A DNA stretch of 64,000 bases from an uncultured Clostridia bacterium (GCA_934748015.1 CAKVHF010000004.1:62001-126000); one strand, 5' to 3'. Shown: positions 17,957-27,500, counted from the first letter of the stretch. A program made the numbers and translations. Notes: generated by a model from the letters alone, not told the origin.

Positions 17957-18033
17957 GGCGGCGTAGCTTAGTTGGTTATAGCGTTCGGTTCATACCCGAA
18001 AGGTCGTAGGTTCGAATCCCACCGCCGCTACCA
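17957..18033 (+). tRNA. tRNA-Met (CAT)
   Basis: 77 nt. Acceptor GGCGGCG pairs with CGCCGCT (G-U at the first pair), followed by ACCA. Anticodon stem TTCGG/CCGAA with loop TTCATAC gives anticodon CAT. The T-arm contains GGTTCGAATCC. The paired acceptor start argues for elongator Met rather than initiator; tRNA-Ile with modified CAT is not excluded. Confidence 0.92.
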
Positions 18034-18050
18034 ACTTACAATCTTAATAT

Positions 18051-18125
18051 GGTCCCATGGTCAAGTGGTTAAGACACTACCCTTTCACGGTGGCGACAGG
18101 GGTTCGAATCCCCTTGGGACTACCA
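18051..18125 (+). tRNA. tRNA-Glu (TTC)
   Basis: 75 nt. Acceptor GGTCCCA pairs with TGGGACT, then ACCA. The anticodon loop CTTTCAC gives TTC. It lies 17 nt after tRNA-Met in one transcript. Its 3' end is copied at 18328-18344. Confidence 0.93.
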
Positions 18126-18135
18126 AGTAAATATT

Positions 18136-18168
18136 AACAACCCATGCTAAATAGCACGGGTTGTTTTT
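18136..18168 (+). terminator. Terminator of the tRNA-Met/tRNA-Glu operon
   Basis: ACAACCC-a-TGCT, loop AAAT, AGCA-c-GGGTTGT, then five T: 11 bp with one mismatch, 11 nt after tRNA-Glu. Confidence 0.88.
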
Positions 18169-18181
18169 CTTCTTCACCATT

Positions 18182-18344
18182 TCCCAAGGGGATTGATGTT
18201 GCAAAACCGCAACATCGTGTGCAGTCGCACACTTCGAACCCCCCACGGGGTTGCGAGTTCCGTCGCATCCGCTCCCACTTTGGCTATAAACATGCGAAAC
18301 CGACGCATGTTTATTTTACGCGTCGTGCCCCTTGGGACTACCAA
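18182..18344 (+). repeat. Hairpin array with inverted and direct copies of the tRNA-Glu 3' end
   Basis: TCCCAAGGGG (18182-18191, inverted copy of part of the tRNA-Glu tail) pairs with CCCCTTGGGA (18328-18337, direct copy), closing a series of perfect hairpins. These are GATGTTGC/GCAACATC (18195-18216), GTGTGC/GCACAC (18217-18232), AACCCC/GGGGTT (18237-18252), GCGA/TCGC (18253-18266) and AAACATGCG/CGCATGTTT (18288-18312). The direct copy extends through ACTACCAAG, the exact tRNA 3' end plus its flank. The block is clearly richer in GC than the genome around it. No protein gene is credible. Confidence 0.85.
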
Positions 18345-18381
18345 GCAACAAAAAACGCTTAGTATAAGCGTTTTTTTGTTG
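18345..18381. terminator. Bidirectional terminator between the tRNA-Glu array and the glycosyltransferase gene
   Basis: CAACAAAAAACGCTT pairs with AAGCGTTTTTTTGTTG (15 bp, one bulged T). It directly follows the copied tRNA tail, as the terminator does at the tRNA-Leu locus. It can also end the minus-strand glycosyltransferase transcript. Confidence 0.8.
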
Positions 18382-18382
18382 C

Positions 18383-18413
18383 AATGGTGCACGCAGTAAC
18401 ATTGTTCAAAGTT
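18383..18413 (+). repeat. 31-nt module shared with both tRNA-Leu repeats
   Basis: This segment is identical over 31 nt, in opposite orientation, to 8383-8413 and 7886-7916. In all three places it lies just beyond a terminator hairpin that follows a tRNA 3' end or its copy. It contains GTAACATT, which can pair with a nearby AATGTT. Confidence 0.88.
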
Positions 18414-18428
18414 ATGGCAATGTTTTGA

Positions 18429-19583
18429 TTATTTCAATCTCAATGTCTTTGGGCGAGGGGTGAATGTGTCTGCAATCTCACTAACACGTGACAGCAAAAT
18501 GTCTGTACATTTGTCCCATGTTATATATAGGTCGGTGTAAGCACCACTGGACACTGTCTTCAAGCCCTCTCGATCTTGCAATGCACTAACGATCGCATTG
18601 GCATAATCTTCCACTCTATTAAGTGATGTATAGCCATCTATGTGGTCAAAAACCTCATTGGATACAAACGAGTCTCTTATATACACTCCCGGAGTTCCAA
18701 AGCCAGCACACTCCACCTTGCTAAGTCCAAAGAAGTCGTAAGTGGTCGGAAGCAAAAGCAACTGTGCTCTTGCAAGCAGTGGGCATAGGTTGTCATCCGG
18801 CACATAACCCAAAAATGTTACTTGTTTAGTCAAGTGATACTTCTTAACCAACTCTTGCAAGTGAGACAATTCCTCACCCTTGCCTACTACAAAGTATCTA
18901 AAGTCAACGCCTGCCTTCTTGACTGCATTCAATGCTTCAATTGCAAAGTCTAGTCTCTTAGTTGCACGCAGGTTGCCTATTGACACTAGCACATTATCCC
19001 TAGCGGACAAGTCGTACAATTTGTTAGCAACTTTGATAAGATCCTCTTTGCGGTCATCACATGTCAGATCGGATGCCAGTGGCATGTACGATGCTTTGCC
19101 AATGTATCCATACTTCCTAAGATACTGCAACACATAAGGCGAAGTCACAAAGACTTCATCGCATTTGTTATACTTTGCAATAATCCTGCCTATCTTTGCT
19201 TTTGATCGCAAGCCGTCACCATATTTCATTTGTAGTTTTGCTATAAAATTGCTATGGACGGTTGCAACAATTGGGATATTCTTTGCCTTGGCTAGTTTAA
19301 GTGCCATATCTAGTATTTTGCCAAAAGAATGAACATGTATAACATCCCAGTCTCCACCAGACAACTGCTTGTATAGATTACCGCAAGAATTGGCTGTGCC
19401 ACTATACACAACTGAATATGGAAGATAGTCAAAGACATCTTCTTTTGTCCCCAAAGTTGCAACAGTAACTGCATTGCCGTCTTCGGTCAAAATCTTAGCA
19501 TAATTATTGACCGCACGGATTGCACTGCTTATATCCGGCATAAAGTTGTCTATACATTCGATGATTTTGTACTTTTTGTCCAT
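18429..19583 (-). CDS. GT4-family glycosyltransferase
   Basis: This 384-aa protein has the GT-B fold of family 4 retaining glycosyltransferases. An N-terminal acceptor domain (PDISSAIRAVNNYAK, VHVHSFG) is followed by a C-terminal donor domain (SIGNLRATKRLDFAIEAL, FLGYVPDDNL, FGLSKVECAGFGTP with the EX7E-type motif). It probably builds glycolipid, capsule or cell-wall polymers at the membrane; donor and acceptor are unknown. The ATG at 19583 follows AAGGA; a GTG at 19601 is less likely. Confidence 0.9.
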   Translation of the reverse strand: MDKKYKIIECIDNFMPDISSAIRAVNNYAKILTEDGNAVTVATLGTKEDVFDYLPYSVVYSGTANSCGNLYKQLSGGDWDVIHVHSFGKILDMALKLAKAKNIPIVATVHSNFIAKLQMKYGDGLRSKAKIGRIIAKYNKCDEVFVTSPYVLQYLRKYGYIGKASYMPLASDLTCDDRKEDLIKVANKLYDLSARDNVLVSIGNLRATKRLDFAIEALNAVKKAGVDFRYFVVGKGEELSHLQELVKKYHLTKQVTFLGYVPDDNLCPLLARAQLLLLPTTYDFFGLSKVECAGFGTPGVYIRDSFVSNEVFDHIDGYTSLNRVEDYANAIVSALQDREGLKTVSSGAYTDLYITWDKCTDILLSRVSEIADTFTPRPKTLRLK

Positions 19584-19900
19584 ATACATCCTTTTTTCCA
19601 CAAACTTGGCAATAATACATTTATATTTTTCTTAAAGTATATTTAACCGCAATATCACAAATTGACATTTTTCGATTATTGCGACATATTAAGATAAATT
19701 TGTTTGATTGTTTTACAATTAAAATTGTAACACAGATTGCTACTTAATAAAAAACAATTTACACCTCTAGTATACAAAAAAACAATCAAATATCAAAAAT
19801 TTAGTACAAAAACATTGAAATAAATGTGCAAATACTATAAAATATTTGTGAAAAAAAACAAAATTATGATAATATATAAGCAATATTTGGAGGAAGACTT
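19584..19900. other. Intergenic region upstream of serS
   Basis: The 317 very AT-rich bases separate divergent genes. A perfect palindrome TTACAATT-AA-AATTGTAA lies at 19713-19730. No T-box leader is seen, although serS is a common T-box target: the conserved T-box sequence and antiterminator are absent. Confidence 0.5.
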
Positions 19901-21175
19901 ATGTTAGACATTAATTTAATAAGACAAAATCCCGACTATATCAAAGCAGGATTGAAGAAAAAAGGTGTAGATGTTGATTTTACTGATTTCTTAGCCAAAG
20001 ACGCTAAGAAAAAAGAATTGACTGGTGAAGTAGAGAAATTGAAGGCTCAGAGAAACACCAACAGTGCATTAGTACCTACTTACAAGAAAGAGGGCAAAGA
20101 TGTAAGCGAATTGATCGCTACAACTAAGAAGATTGGTGAAGAGATTGCAGAACTAGATAACAAGATCGCTGAGATCGACAGTGAGATGACTAAGTTCATG
20201 CTATCACTACCTAACATGCCAGATGACGATCTACTACCTGGTGAGAAGGAAAACAACAAGGTTATCCGTACTTTTGGTGAAAAGCCAAAGTTTGACTTCA
20301 AGCCACTATCACATATCGAGATATGTGAGAAACTAGGCTTGATCGACTATGAGCGTGGTGCAAAACTAGCTGGCAACGGAAGTTGGATATATCGTGGATT
20401 GGGTGCAAGACTGGAATGGGCACTACTTAACTTCTTCATTGACGAGCATATCGCTGATGGATACGAGTTCGTTCTTCTTCCTCACATGCTTAACTACGAG
20501 TGCGGTCTAGGTGCTGGACAGTTCCCTAAGTTCGAGGATGATGTGTACTGGATCGACAACAAGAGTGAGACTAGTAAGTTCTTGCTACCTACTGCCGAGA
20601 CAGCACTAGTTAACATCTATCGTGGCGAAGTATTGAAGGAAAGTGATCTACCTAAGAAGTTTGCTGGTTTTACTCCTTGCTATCGTAGAGAGGCAGGAAG
20701 TTATCGTTCGGAAGAACGTGGCATGATTAGAGGACATCAATTTAACAAAGTAGAGATGGTTCAATACACCACCCCTAAGGATAGCGACAAAGCTTTCGAA
20801 GAACTAGTAGGCAAAGCAGAAAAGATATGCCAAAAGTTAGGACTACACTACCAAGTAAGCAAACTTGCTGCTGGTGACTGCAGTGCTAGTATGTGCCGAA
20901 CATATGATATCGAGATATGGATCCCAAGCATGAACATCTACAAAGAAGTAAGTAGTGCAAGTAATGCTAGAGATTATCAAGCAAGACGTAACAACACTAG
21001 ATACCGTAACGAGGAGACTAAGAAGCTAGAGTATGTACACACTCTTAATGCAAGTGGTCTAGCTACATCTAGATTGTTCCCAGCAATATTGGAACAATAT
21101 CAGAATGCTGACGGCTCTGTTACTGTACCAGAAGTACTACGCAAATATATGGGCGGAATTGAAGTATTGAAATAA
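19901..21175 (+). CDS. serS: Seryl-tRNA synthetase
   Basis: This 424-aa class II aminoacyl-tRNA synthetase charges tRNA-Ser (and tRNA-Sec). The N-terminal long coiled-coil arm (residues about 30-100) binds the tRNA variable arm. Motif 2 (FTPCYRREAGSYRSEERG) and motif 3 (NASGLATSRLFPAILEQYQN) are intact. Length and start are typical, with GGAGGAAG before the ATG. Confidence 0.98.
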   Translation: MLDINLIRQNPDYIKAGLKKKGVDVDFTDFLAKDAKKKELTGEVEKLKAQRNTNSALVPTYKKEGKDVSELIATTKKIGEEIAELDNKIAEIDSEMTKFMLSLPNMPDDDLLPGEKENNKVIRTFGEKPKFDFKPLSHIEICEKLGLIDYERGAKLAGNGSWIYRGLGARLEWALLNFFIDEHIADGYEFVLLPHMLNYECGLGAGQFPKFEDDVYWIDNKSETSKFLLPTAETALVNIYRGEVLKESDLPKKFAGFTPCYRREAGSYRSEERGMIRGHQFNKVEMVQYTTPKDSDKAFEELVGKAEKICQKLGLHYQVSKLAAGDCSASMCRTYDIEIWIPSMNIYKEVSSASNARDYQARRNNTRYRNEETKKLEYVHTLNASGLATSRLFPAILEQYQNADGSVTVPEVLRKYMGGIEVLK

Positions 21176-21199
21176 TACAAATATTGATCTTGACAAAAC

Positions 21200-21235
21200 A
21201 CTCAACATTGGAATATAATCCTTGTTGAGTTTTTT
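21200..21235 (+). terminator. Terminator of serS
   Basis: ACTCAACATTGGA pairs with TCCTTGTTGAGT (one mismatch), followed by a T tract, about 25 nt after the stop. Confidence 0.85.
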
Positions 21236-21356
21236 GGTTAAATGATATATAGACTAAGAAAATATATGATTTTTAGCCAAATATAAAGTTTTTTGCGTAT
21301 TGAAATAGTAGACAAAAAAACAAATACATAAAAAGAATAATAAGAGGAGCAAATAC

Positions 21357-21890
21357 ATGAACATCTGGAAAGATATATCAAAAGAAAGAATTAACCCAAC
21401 CGACTTCGTTGCCTGCATCGAGATTGAGCAAGGTTGCAAAAATAAATATGAACTAGACAAAGAGACAGGTCTAATCATACTAGACCGTGTACTATACACA
21501 TCTACACACTACCCTATGAACTACGGCTTCATACCTCGTACATATTCCGAAGATCACGACCCGCTAGATGTCTTTGTGCTATGCAGTCAACCTATTGCAC
21601 AGAATTGTTTGGTTCGTTGTTACCCTATAGGTGCTGTTAAGATGATAGATAGAGAGGAAAATGATGAGAAGATAATTGCCATCCCATTTGGTGATCCACA
21701 ATGGCATGATATCAAGGATATCGCAGAACTTCCGACACATATCATGAACGAGTTACGACACTTCCTAGAAGTATACAAGGCACTAGAGAATAAAAAGGTT
21801 GTTGTACAAGAGATGGGTGGCAAAGATTTTGCTATCAAGATCATCACCGATGCAATGGCTAGATATGTAGATACTTTTGAGCAACAATAA
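21357..21890 (+). CDS. ppa: Inorganic pyrophosphatase (family I)
   Basis: This 177-aa soluble enzyme hydrolyses pyrophosphate released in biosynthesis. The family I signature is present (YGFIPRTYSEDHDPLDVFV, with the metal-binding Asp set), as are the typical N-terminal E-x-x-x-G-x-x-x-K-Y-E segment and the GDPQWHDIKD metal site. The ATG at 21357 follows GAGGAG. Confidence 0.96.
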   Translation: MNIWKDISKERINPTDFVACIEIEQGCKNKYELDKETGLIILDRVLYTSTHYPMNYGFIPRTYSEDHDPLDVFVLCSQPIAQNCLVRCYPIGAVKMIDREENDEKIIAIPFGDPQWHDIKDIAELPTHIMNELRHFLEVYKALENKKVVVQEMGGKDFAIKIITDAMARYVDTFEQQ

Positions 21891-21993
21891 GTAAACAGGC
21901 AAAAAAGCATAGAGCTTTGCTTGCAACAAATAGTCAATAGACAAATGTGTTAAAAGAATTGTTTGAAGATAATTGCATATAAAATATAGTAGT

Positions 21994-22030
21994 AAAAAAA
22001 ATAATTGGGGGTAGCCTCAATTATTTTTTT
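21994..22030. terminator. Terminator of ppa, bidirectional
   Basis: A perfect 13-bp inverted repeat, AAAAAAATAATTG (21994-22006) with CAATTATTTTTTT (22018-22030), about 100 nt after the ppa stop. Confidence 0.8.
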
Positions 22031-22069
22031 GTGTTTTTGGGGGAAGTATGTTACAATATACTATCGGTC

Positions 22070-22192
22070 GCCACCTTGCAAGCCCGAAAAAATTTTTTTC
22101 GGGGCTTAAGGTTGCGGGCAGTCATGTCCAAAAACAGTGGACATCACTGCCCCACCCCCATGTCCGACTGATCGGACATGGGACAAGGTGGC
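22070..22192 (+). promoter_or_regulatory. Three-armed structured element in the SDR leader
   Basis: An outer stem GCCACCTTG (22070-22078) / CAAGGTGGC (22184-22192) encloses three arms. Arm 1 is AAGCCCGAAAAAA/TTTTTTTCGGGGCTT (22080-22107, one bulge). Arm 2 is 14 bp with one mismatch (22116-22129 with 22139-22152). Arm 3 is a perfect 10 bp, CCCATGTCCG/CGGACATGGG (22157-22182). It is far richer in GC than its surroundings and ends about 20 nt before the ribosome site of the next gene. It could be a regulatory RNA or a mobile hairpin element; it matches no riboswitch I recognise. Confidence 0.7.
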
Positions 22193-22227
22193 ACACCCAT
22201 CAAATAAACAAAAAGGTGAAAAAGCCA

Positions 22228-23007
22228 ATGGATAGAATAGTAGTAATAACAGGCGGAACTAGCGGAATAGGCAAGGAGTTGGCGGACAAATTTAGAAAAG
22301 ACAACGATACAGTAATTGTGCTAGCCAATGCCAATATAACCGATCCAGATCACGAATACTTGTGCGATGTATCGGATGAAGAAAGTGTAAAAAAGATATT
22401 TGACGATATCAAAAACCGATTTGGTCGAATAGATATACTTCTTAACAATGCGGGCTATGGAATGAGCGGGATAACTGAGTTGATCCCACTGGAGAAGTCT
22501 AGAAAGATATTTGATGTAGATTTTTTTGGGGTAGTCAATTGCACCAAGTATGCCCTACCTATGATGCAGAAAGGTGGAAAGATTGTTAATACCGGCAGTG
22601 CTATGGCATTCTTCCCAGTGCCATATCGTGCATACTATGCTGCTGTTAAGTCTGCAGTTGTAACAATGACCTATGCTCAGCGTATGGAACTAAAAAATCT
22701 TGGGATCGACATGTGCACTATCTGTCCCGGAGATATCAAAACTAATTTCACCGCCAACCGTGTTAAAGAGTATGAAACCAACGATAGATATGGTGACTGC
22801 ATAGCCAATGCCACCAAAAAAGTGGATGCAAGAGAAGACAAGCGTATGCCAGTAGCGGTGTGTGCTAAGAGGATGTACAAGATCATCAACAAGAAGCATT
22901 ACAAGCCTATGTATATCATCGGCAATGCACACAAGTTTCTATATTTCATCGCAAGATTTTTACCAAAAAAGACACTTTTGTGGGGCATAAATAAGTTTTG
23001 TGGATGA
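22228..23007 (+). CDS. Short-chain dehydrogenase/reductase
   Basis: This 259-aa classical SDR has the NAD(P)-binding TGGTSGIG (residues 8-15), NNAGYG, and the catalytic Ser plus YYAAVK (Tyr-x3-Lys). It oxidises or reduces an unknown alcohol or ketone. The ATG at 22228 has AAGGTGA upstream. The frame is open further upstream, but that part is the structured element and does not look like protein. A basic C-terminus with KFLYFIARFLPKKTLLWG suggests membrane association. Confidence 0.9.
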   Translation: MDRIVVITGGTSGIGKELADKFRKDNDTVIVLANANITDPDHEYLCDVSDEESVKKIFDDIKNRFGRIDILLNNAGYGMSGITELIPLEKSRKIFDVDFFGVVNCTKYALPMMQKGGKIVNTGSAMAFFPVPYRAYYAAVKSAVVTMTYAQRMELKNLGIDMCTICPGDIKTNFTANRVKEYETNDRYGDCIANATKKVDAREDKRMPVAVCAKRMYKIINKKHYKPMYIIGNAHKFLYFIARFLPKKTLLWGINKFCG

Positions 23008-23012
23008 TAGAC

Positions 23013-23041
23013 TTGACAAAACAAATATTTTGTACAATACT
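23013..23041 (+). promoter_or_regulatory. Possible promoter of aspS
   Basis: TTGACA (23013-23018), 17-nt spacer, AATACT (23036-23041), 37 nt before the ATG. Confidence 0.5.
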
Positions 23042-23078
23042 ATAACAAAAATAAAATAAAAAAGGTACTTAAGCATAT

Positions 23079-24368
23079 ATGAAGAGAACTTATATAAGAG
23101 ATATCGAACCAGAAAAAGAAGTAAAAATTGCTGGTTGGGTGGAAAGATACAGAGACAGCAAAAATATGATTTTTATCGTTATGAAAGATATCACAGGACA
23201 TATCCAAGTAACTATAGAGAAAGCAACTAACGAAGAGTTGGTTAAGAAACTAAACGGAGTGATCGCTAACTCAGTACTAACAATCACTGGTATTGCACAC
23301 CTATCCGAATATGTTAAGATGGGTGGCATAGAGATGATCCCTACAGATATCAAGGTAGAGAGCATTGCAGACGCACTACCTATCACTGACGAGGCAAATA
23401 TTGACCAAAAACTAGACCACAGATGGATTGATCTTAGAAGTGACAAAAACATCCTTCTATTCAAGGCACAGAGTGCTTTCGCAGAAGGTTTTAGAGAATA
23501 TTTAATCAAGAACAACTTCACCGAAATACACACCCCTAAGATCATTGGCACTGCTAGTGAAAGCGGATCGGATGTATTCGAGTTAACATATTTTGACACC
23601 AAAGCATATCTTGCCCAAAGCCCACAATTCTACAAGCAGATGGCTATGGCAAGCGGATTTGAAAGAATATTTGAGACAGGCCCAGTATTTAGAGCAGAGA
23701 AGTCTTACACCAATAGACATGCGACCGAATTTACCGGTTTTGACCTAGAATTTAGTTACATCGACTCTTACGAAGATGTTATGGATCTGGAAGAAGATGT
23801 ACTTATCCATGCACTAACTAGAGTTAAAGAGAAATATGGCGATGCTATCAAAGAGACCTTTGGGGTAGATGTAGTTATCCCAACCAAGCCTTTCCCTCGT
23901 ATGAAACTGGCTGACCTATATCAGATCTTCGAGAAAGAATATGGCTATACAATCCCAGATAGCGAAAAGAACGACCTAACAACCGATGCAGAAAGACTAT
24001 GCTACAGATACTCTATGGAGAAGTTTGGACACGAGTTCATGTTTGTAACCGACTACCCTACTGAGAAGCGTGCATTCTATCATATGCGAAAAGACGGCAT
24101 TGCTCAAGGCTATGACCTAATCTGGAAAGGTGTAGAGATCACAACAGGTGCACAGAGAGAACATAGATATGAGATATTGAAGGCACAAGCAGAAGAGAAA
24201 GGACTAGCAAAAGATGTTCAATTCTATCTACAATTCTTCAAATATGGTTGCCCTCCTCATGGTGGATTTGGAATAGGTCTAGATCGTATCACAATGTTAC
24301 TACTTAACATCCCTTCTATCAAAGAAGCCGAGTTCTTATTCCGTGGCCCAAACCGTATCACACCTTAA
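23079..24368 (+). CDS. aspS: Archaeal-type aspartyl-tRNA synthetase (probably Asp/Asn non-discriminating)
   Basis: A 429-aa class IIb synthetase. An N-terminal OB-fold anticodon domain (AGWVERYRDSKNMIFIVMKD) is followed by the catalytic core: motif 2 (FETGPVFRAEKS, HATEFTGFDLEFSY) and motif 3 (GGFGIGLDRITMLLLN). It lacks the roughly 120-residue GAD insertion of the usual 590-aa bacterial AspRS, so it is the archaeal AspRS2 form. Such enzymes often also charge tRNA-Asn with Asp for transamidation by GatCAB. AsnRS is a shorter-branch alternative. Confidence 0.88.
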   Translation: MKRTYIRDIEPEKEVKIAGWVERYRDSKNMIFIVMKDITGHIQVTIEKATNEELVKKLNGVIANSVLTITGIAHLSEYVKMGGIEMIPTDIKVESIADALPITDEANIDQKLDHRWIDLRSDKNILLFKAQSAFAEGFREYLIKNNFTEIHTPKIIGTASESGSDVFELTYFDTKAYLAQSPQFYKQMAMASGFERIFETGPVFRAEKSYTNRHATEFTGFDLEFSYIDSYEDVMDLEEDVLIHALTRVKEKYGDAIKETFGVDVVIPTKPFPRMKLADLYQIFEKEYGYTIPDSEKNDLTTDAERLCYRYSMEKFGHEFMFVTDYPTEKRAFYHMRKDGIAQGYDLIWKGVEITTGAQREHRYEILKAQAEEKGLAKDVQFYLQFFKYGCPPHGGFGIGLDRITMLLLNIPSIKEAEFLFRGPNRITP

Positions 24369-24422
24369 GTGCTAATGTTTCACCATAGGATAGAACCCAC
24401 AATTGACAAAGAGTACAAAAAA

Positions 24423-24462
24423 ACATCACTTGCTTCAACTTATAGTAAGTGATGTTTTTTTT
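24423..24462. terminator. Bidirectional terminator between aspS and the surface lipoprotein gene
   Basis: ACATCACTT/AAGTGATGT stem with flanking A and T tracts. It serves aspS on the plus strand and can also end the convergent minus-strand transcript. Confidence 0.85.
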
Positions 24463-24578
24463 CTTTTGCTTAAGTAATAATACATTTAGTCTGATTGTTC
24501 TGCTTAAAAAACTACATTATTATCATAAAATCAACTTGCAATGTCATTATCCAAAGAACCCAAGTCAAATATCAATAT

Positions 24579-27500
24579 TTACTCAACAGTAACATTGTCA
24601 AAGTTAAGTTCGATCTTGTCTAGGATTGTTGACGATGCATCACCTTCTACCAATCTTGTATAGATATCCAGTGTAGATAGGCATGACTCTATAGTTGTAA
24701 CACCTTCCTCCGATGTGTTACTAATCACATTAAGATCAATCAATATTTCCAGTCTGCCATACTCGTCCGCAATATCTTTTGCGATCTTGGATGTATACTC
24801 GTAGTCTGGCTTGTATGCTTTCTCTTCCCTTGCAAATGTCAGAGTTATCTCTCTGCCGGCATAAGCCTTGCCTAGATACAAAGTAACCCCTACATAATAT
24901 CCTGTGCCATTAGGGTATAGCGAATTGATAGCATCGTTATCTGTCTTAGTTGCCACACCTGACACATTAATCACATTACGGCTAGTTGGTGATACATAGG
25001 TTATTCTACTGCTATCCAAACCGTAATCATTGATAGTCTGCCCGACTATTATAGGTTTGATTGTCACTGCTGTGAAATCTAGCGAATAATTGGTTGTGCT
25101 AGTTTCGTCATACACCTTGATATCCAGTCCTTGCAAACCTATTGTTTTGCCAACTACATTGGCATCCACTATTATCTCTAATCTGCCCAAATTGTCGGTC
25201 GTATCGGTCTTAACAGGGACAATAGGATATGGTGCAGTTGATAGGTCATTACGAGTAAATTCTATGTTATATGTCTTATTGGCATTAGCGATTCCCATTG
25301 CTATAGTATAGCCAATGTAGTATCCACTGCCATCTGTATATAACTGGTGAACGCTAGCATCTTTGCCGGCAGGATATAGTACACCTATAACGGTTGTTTT
25401 GCTCTCTCCCACCACTGTATAGCAAGACACTCTGCTATCGCCTGTGCCATAGTTATTGATAGTTCCAGAAGTGATTTCGCCAGCCGAATTGTCCACAATT
25501 TCACCCAAATTGTTGATAACTCCTGTATTGGTAGAATTGATGGAACGGAATGTCAATTTGCCGGCGTTAGTAACATCTATTATTGCACTTTCGCCCAAGT
25601 TGTTGACATTGCCACTTACATACACTTCGTCCGCAATAGTGATGTGTGCATTGTTATTGATATTGGTTATATTGCAACTTACACTATCGGTTGTGATATT
25701 GATTGTGCCAACATTGTTGTTAAGTTCTTGGATATCTGCCGAACCTGACAAAGTAACTATGCCATTGTTGTTGATAGTGCCCATTATTATTGAACCACTT
25801 AGCACAACTTCAGCATCCGCTCGCACTTCCAGTCTAGAAGCATCCACTACACCAGTGGATACAAGTCTATCTTCTATAACAATAGTTGTTGCACTAAGAT
25901 AAGATGTATTATTGATTGACTTAGCAACAATATTGTGTGCATATATTGATCCATTGTTAACTAGTTGATATTGTCCGTCTGCAACATCTGCGGTCAACTC
26001 TAGGTTGTTATCCAATCTTATAGATTGTCCATCTGCAATAGTCAAGATACTAGACAATACAATATCTGTCTGACCAGCGTAGGACATAGAATATCCCATG
26101 CCTATATATGTGGTCAATTGCGATGTGTTATAGAACTCAATATTGGTGTACACATTGCCACTTCCACTAGTATTGTACACAATCATATCGGATGCAAAAT
26201 CGCTATACTTCTGGCTAACAACTACGCATCCTACTGCTTGGCTACTTAATCCATTTGCAAAAGCAATTTGGTTGTTAATTGCGGAATATTTTTCTTCTTG
26301 GGTTAGTGTATTTAGATTAATACCTTTGCCGATATACACTGCAGTGCTCCAGTTAGTGTATTCGCTGTCATTAACAGTAAGGTCGGTTATATTATCTATT
26401 ATATTATTGCACTCGCCATCTAGATATATTGCATAACTAGATGTGTCTACGCTAGCTTCGGTGTAAGCGACAAATCTGCATTTAGCTATGCTGATATCGC
26501 ATACATATTCGCTATCCACCAAGTATATTCCCTTGTAGTCGTCTATGATATTATCCCTTACAAATACGCAATCTTCTATATTTACATTAAGATTATTGCC
26601 AGTTGGGATAATCTTGATTGCCTGTTCGGCTGGCAAGCTAGTATCTGTGTCAGAAATAGTAAATCTGCTATCGGTTATATTAAGAGTTTTGTCACCCTTA
26701 TATACAACACTATTGCTAGGGCTATTGAACACAACATTATCTAGTCCTAACATACAATTGCGTGCATAGATAGAAATTAATTGTTTAGATGTATTTTCGT
26801 AACTGAAATTGATATTTAGGTTGCTTATATTGACTGCAAGATTGCGATTGATACTACCGTCAATCTGGATAAACGAGTACGCCCCGTCCACCATAGTAAC
26901 AAATCCCTTTCTATTGATGCTAGAACCATATAGTCCCACAATATTAACCGATTTAGTAATATACACTCTGCCAGGTTCATTAATGTTGCCACGCACCTCT
27001 ATCTTGTCTACTTTGGTGCTAGATGCTTGAGCGATTGCTTCTGTAAGTGTAGAATAATTGCAATTGTTGCCGACAGTGATTTTCCAATTGGCAATCAATG
27101 TCATATCAGCTAGGTAGTTAGCGTTAATGCCAGTAATAATTGTGCCAGCAGTAATCACATTGCCATCGACCATTATATTTTCTGCCAAAGTAAAGTTATC
27201 AAAAGTATATCCGTCTAGGATCAATCCAGTTGTGTCAAAAGGAACTCCACCCTCTGCTACATCCTCTATAGTAAATACCCTTGTGCCGTCATCTCTATTG
27301 GCATTGGCAGAATTGTCTATAGATACAGGGACATCGTCCGGTGTTTCGTCAGCATAATCGGTGAACTTGAACCTAATAACATAATTGATAGGGTTCTCAA
27401 CCGCAATTATTATCATATCACTTGTGATTGTTTTGCCATCAACTATAGCCTCGTCTGTCGCTACAATTTTGCCATCAACAATCTCTCCCCTATACCAGCC

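Noticed and set aside
18144..18399. Overlapping open frames on both strands downstream of tRNA-Glu
   Set aside because: They run through the terminator and perfect hairpins and have no ribosome sites; the GC-rich hairpins merely lack stop codons.
19584..19900. T-box riboswitch before serS
   Set aside because: The conserved T-box sequence and a terminator/antiterminator pair are not present; only a short palindrome is seen.
22048..22227. N-terminal extension of the SDR protein by 60 residues
   Set aside because: The extension translates the three-armed structured element; the proper start with a ribosome site and the TGGTSGIG motif close behind lies at 22228.
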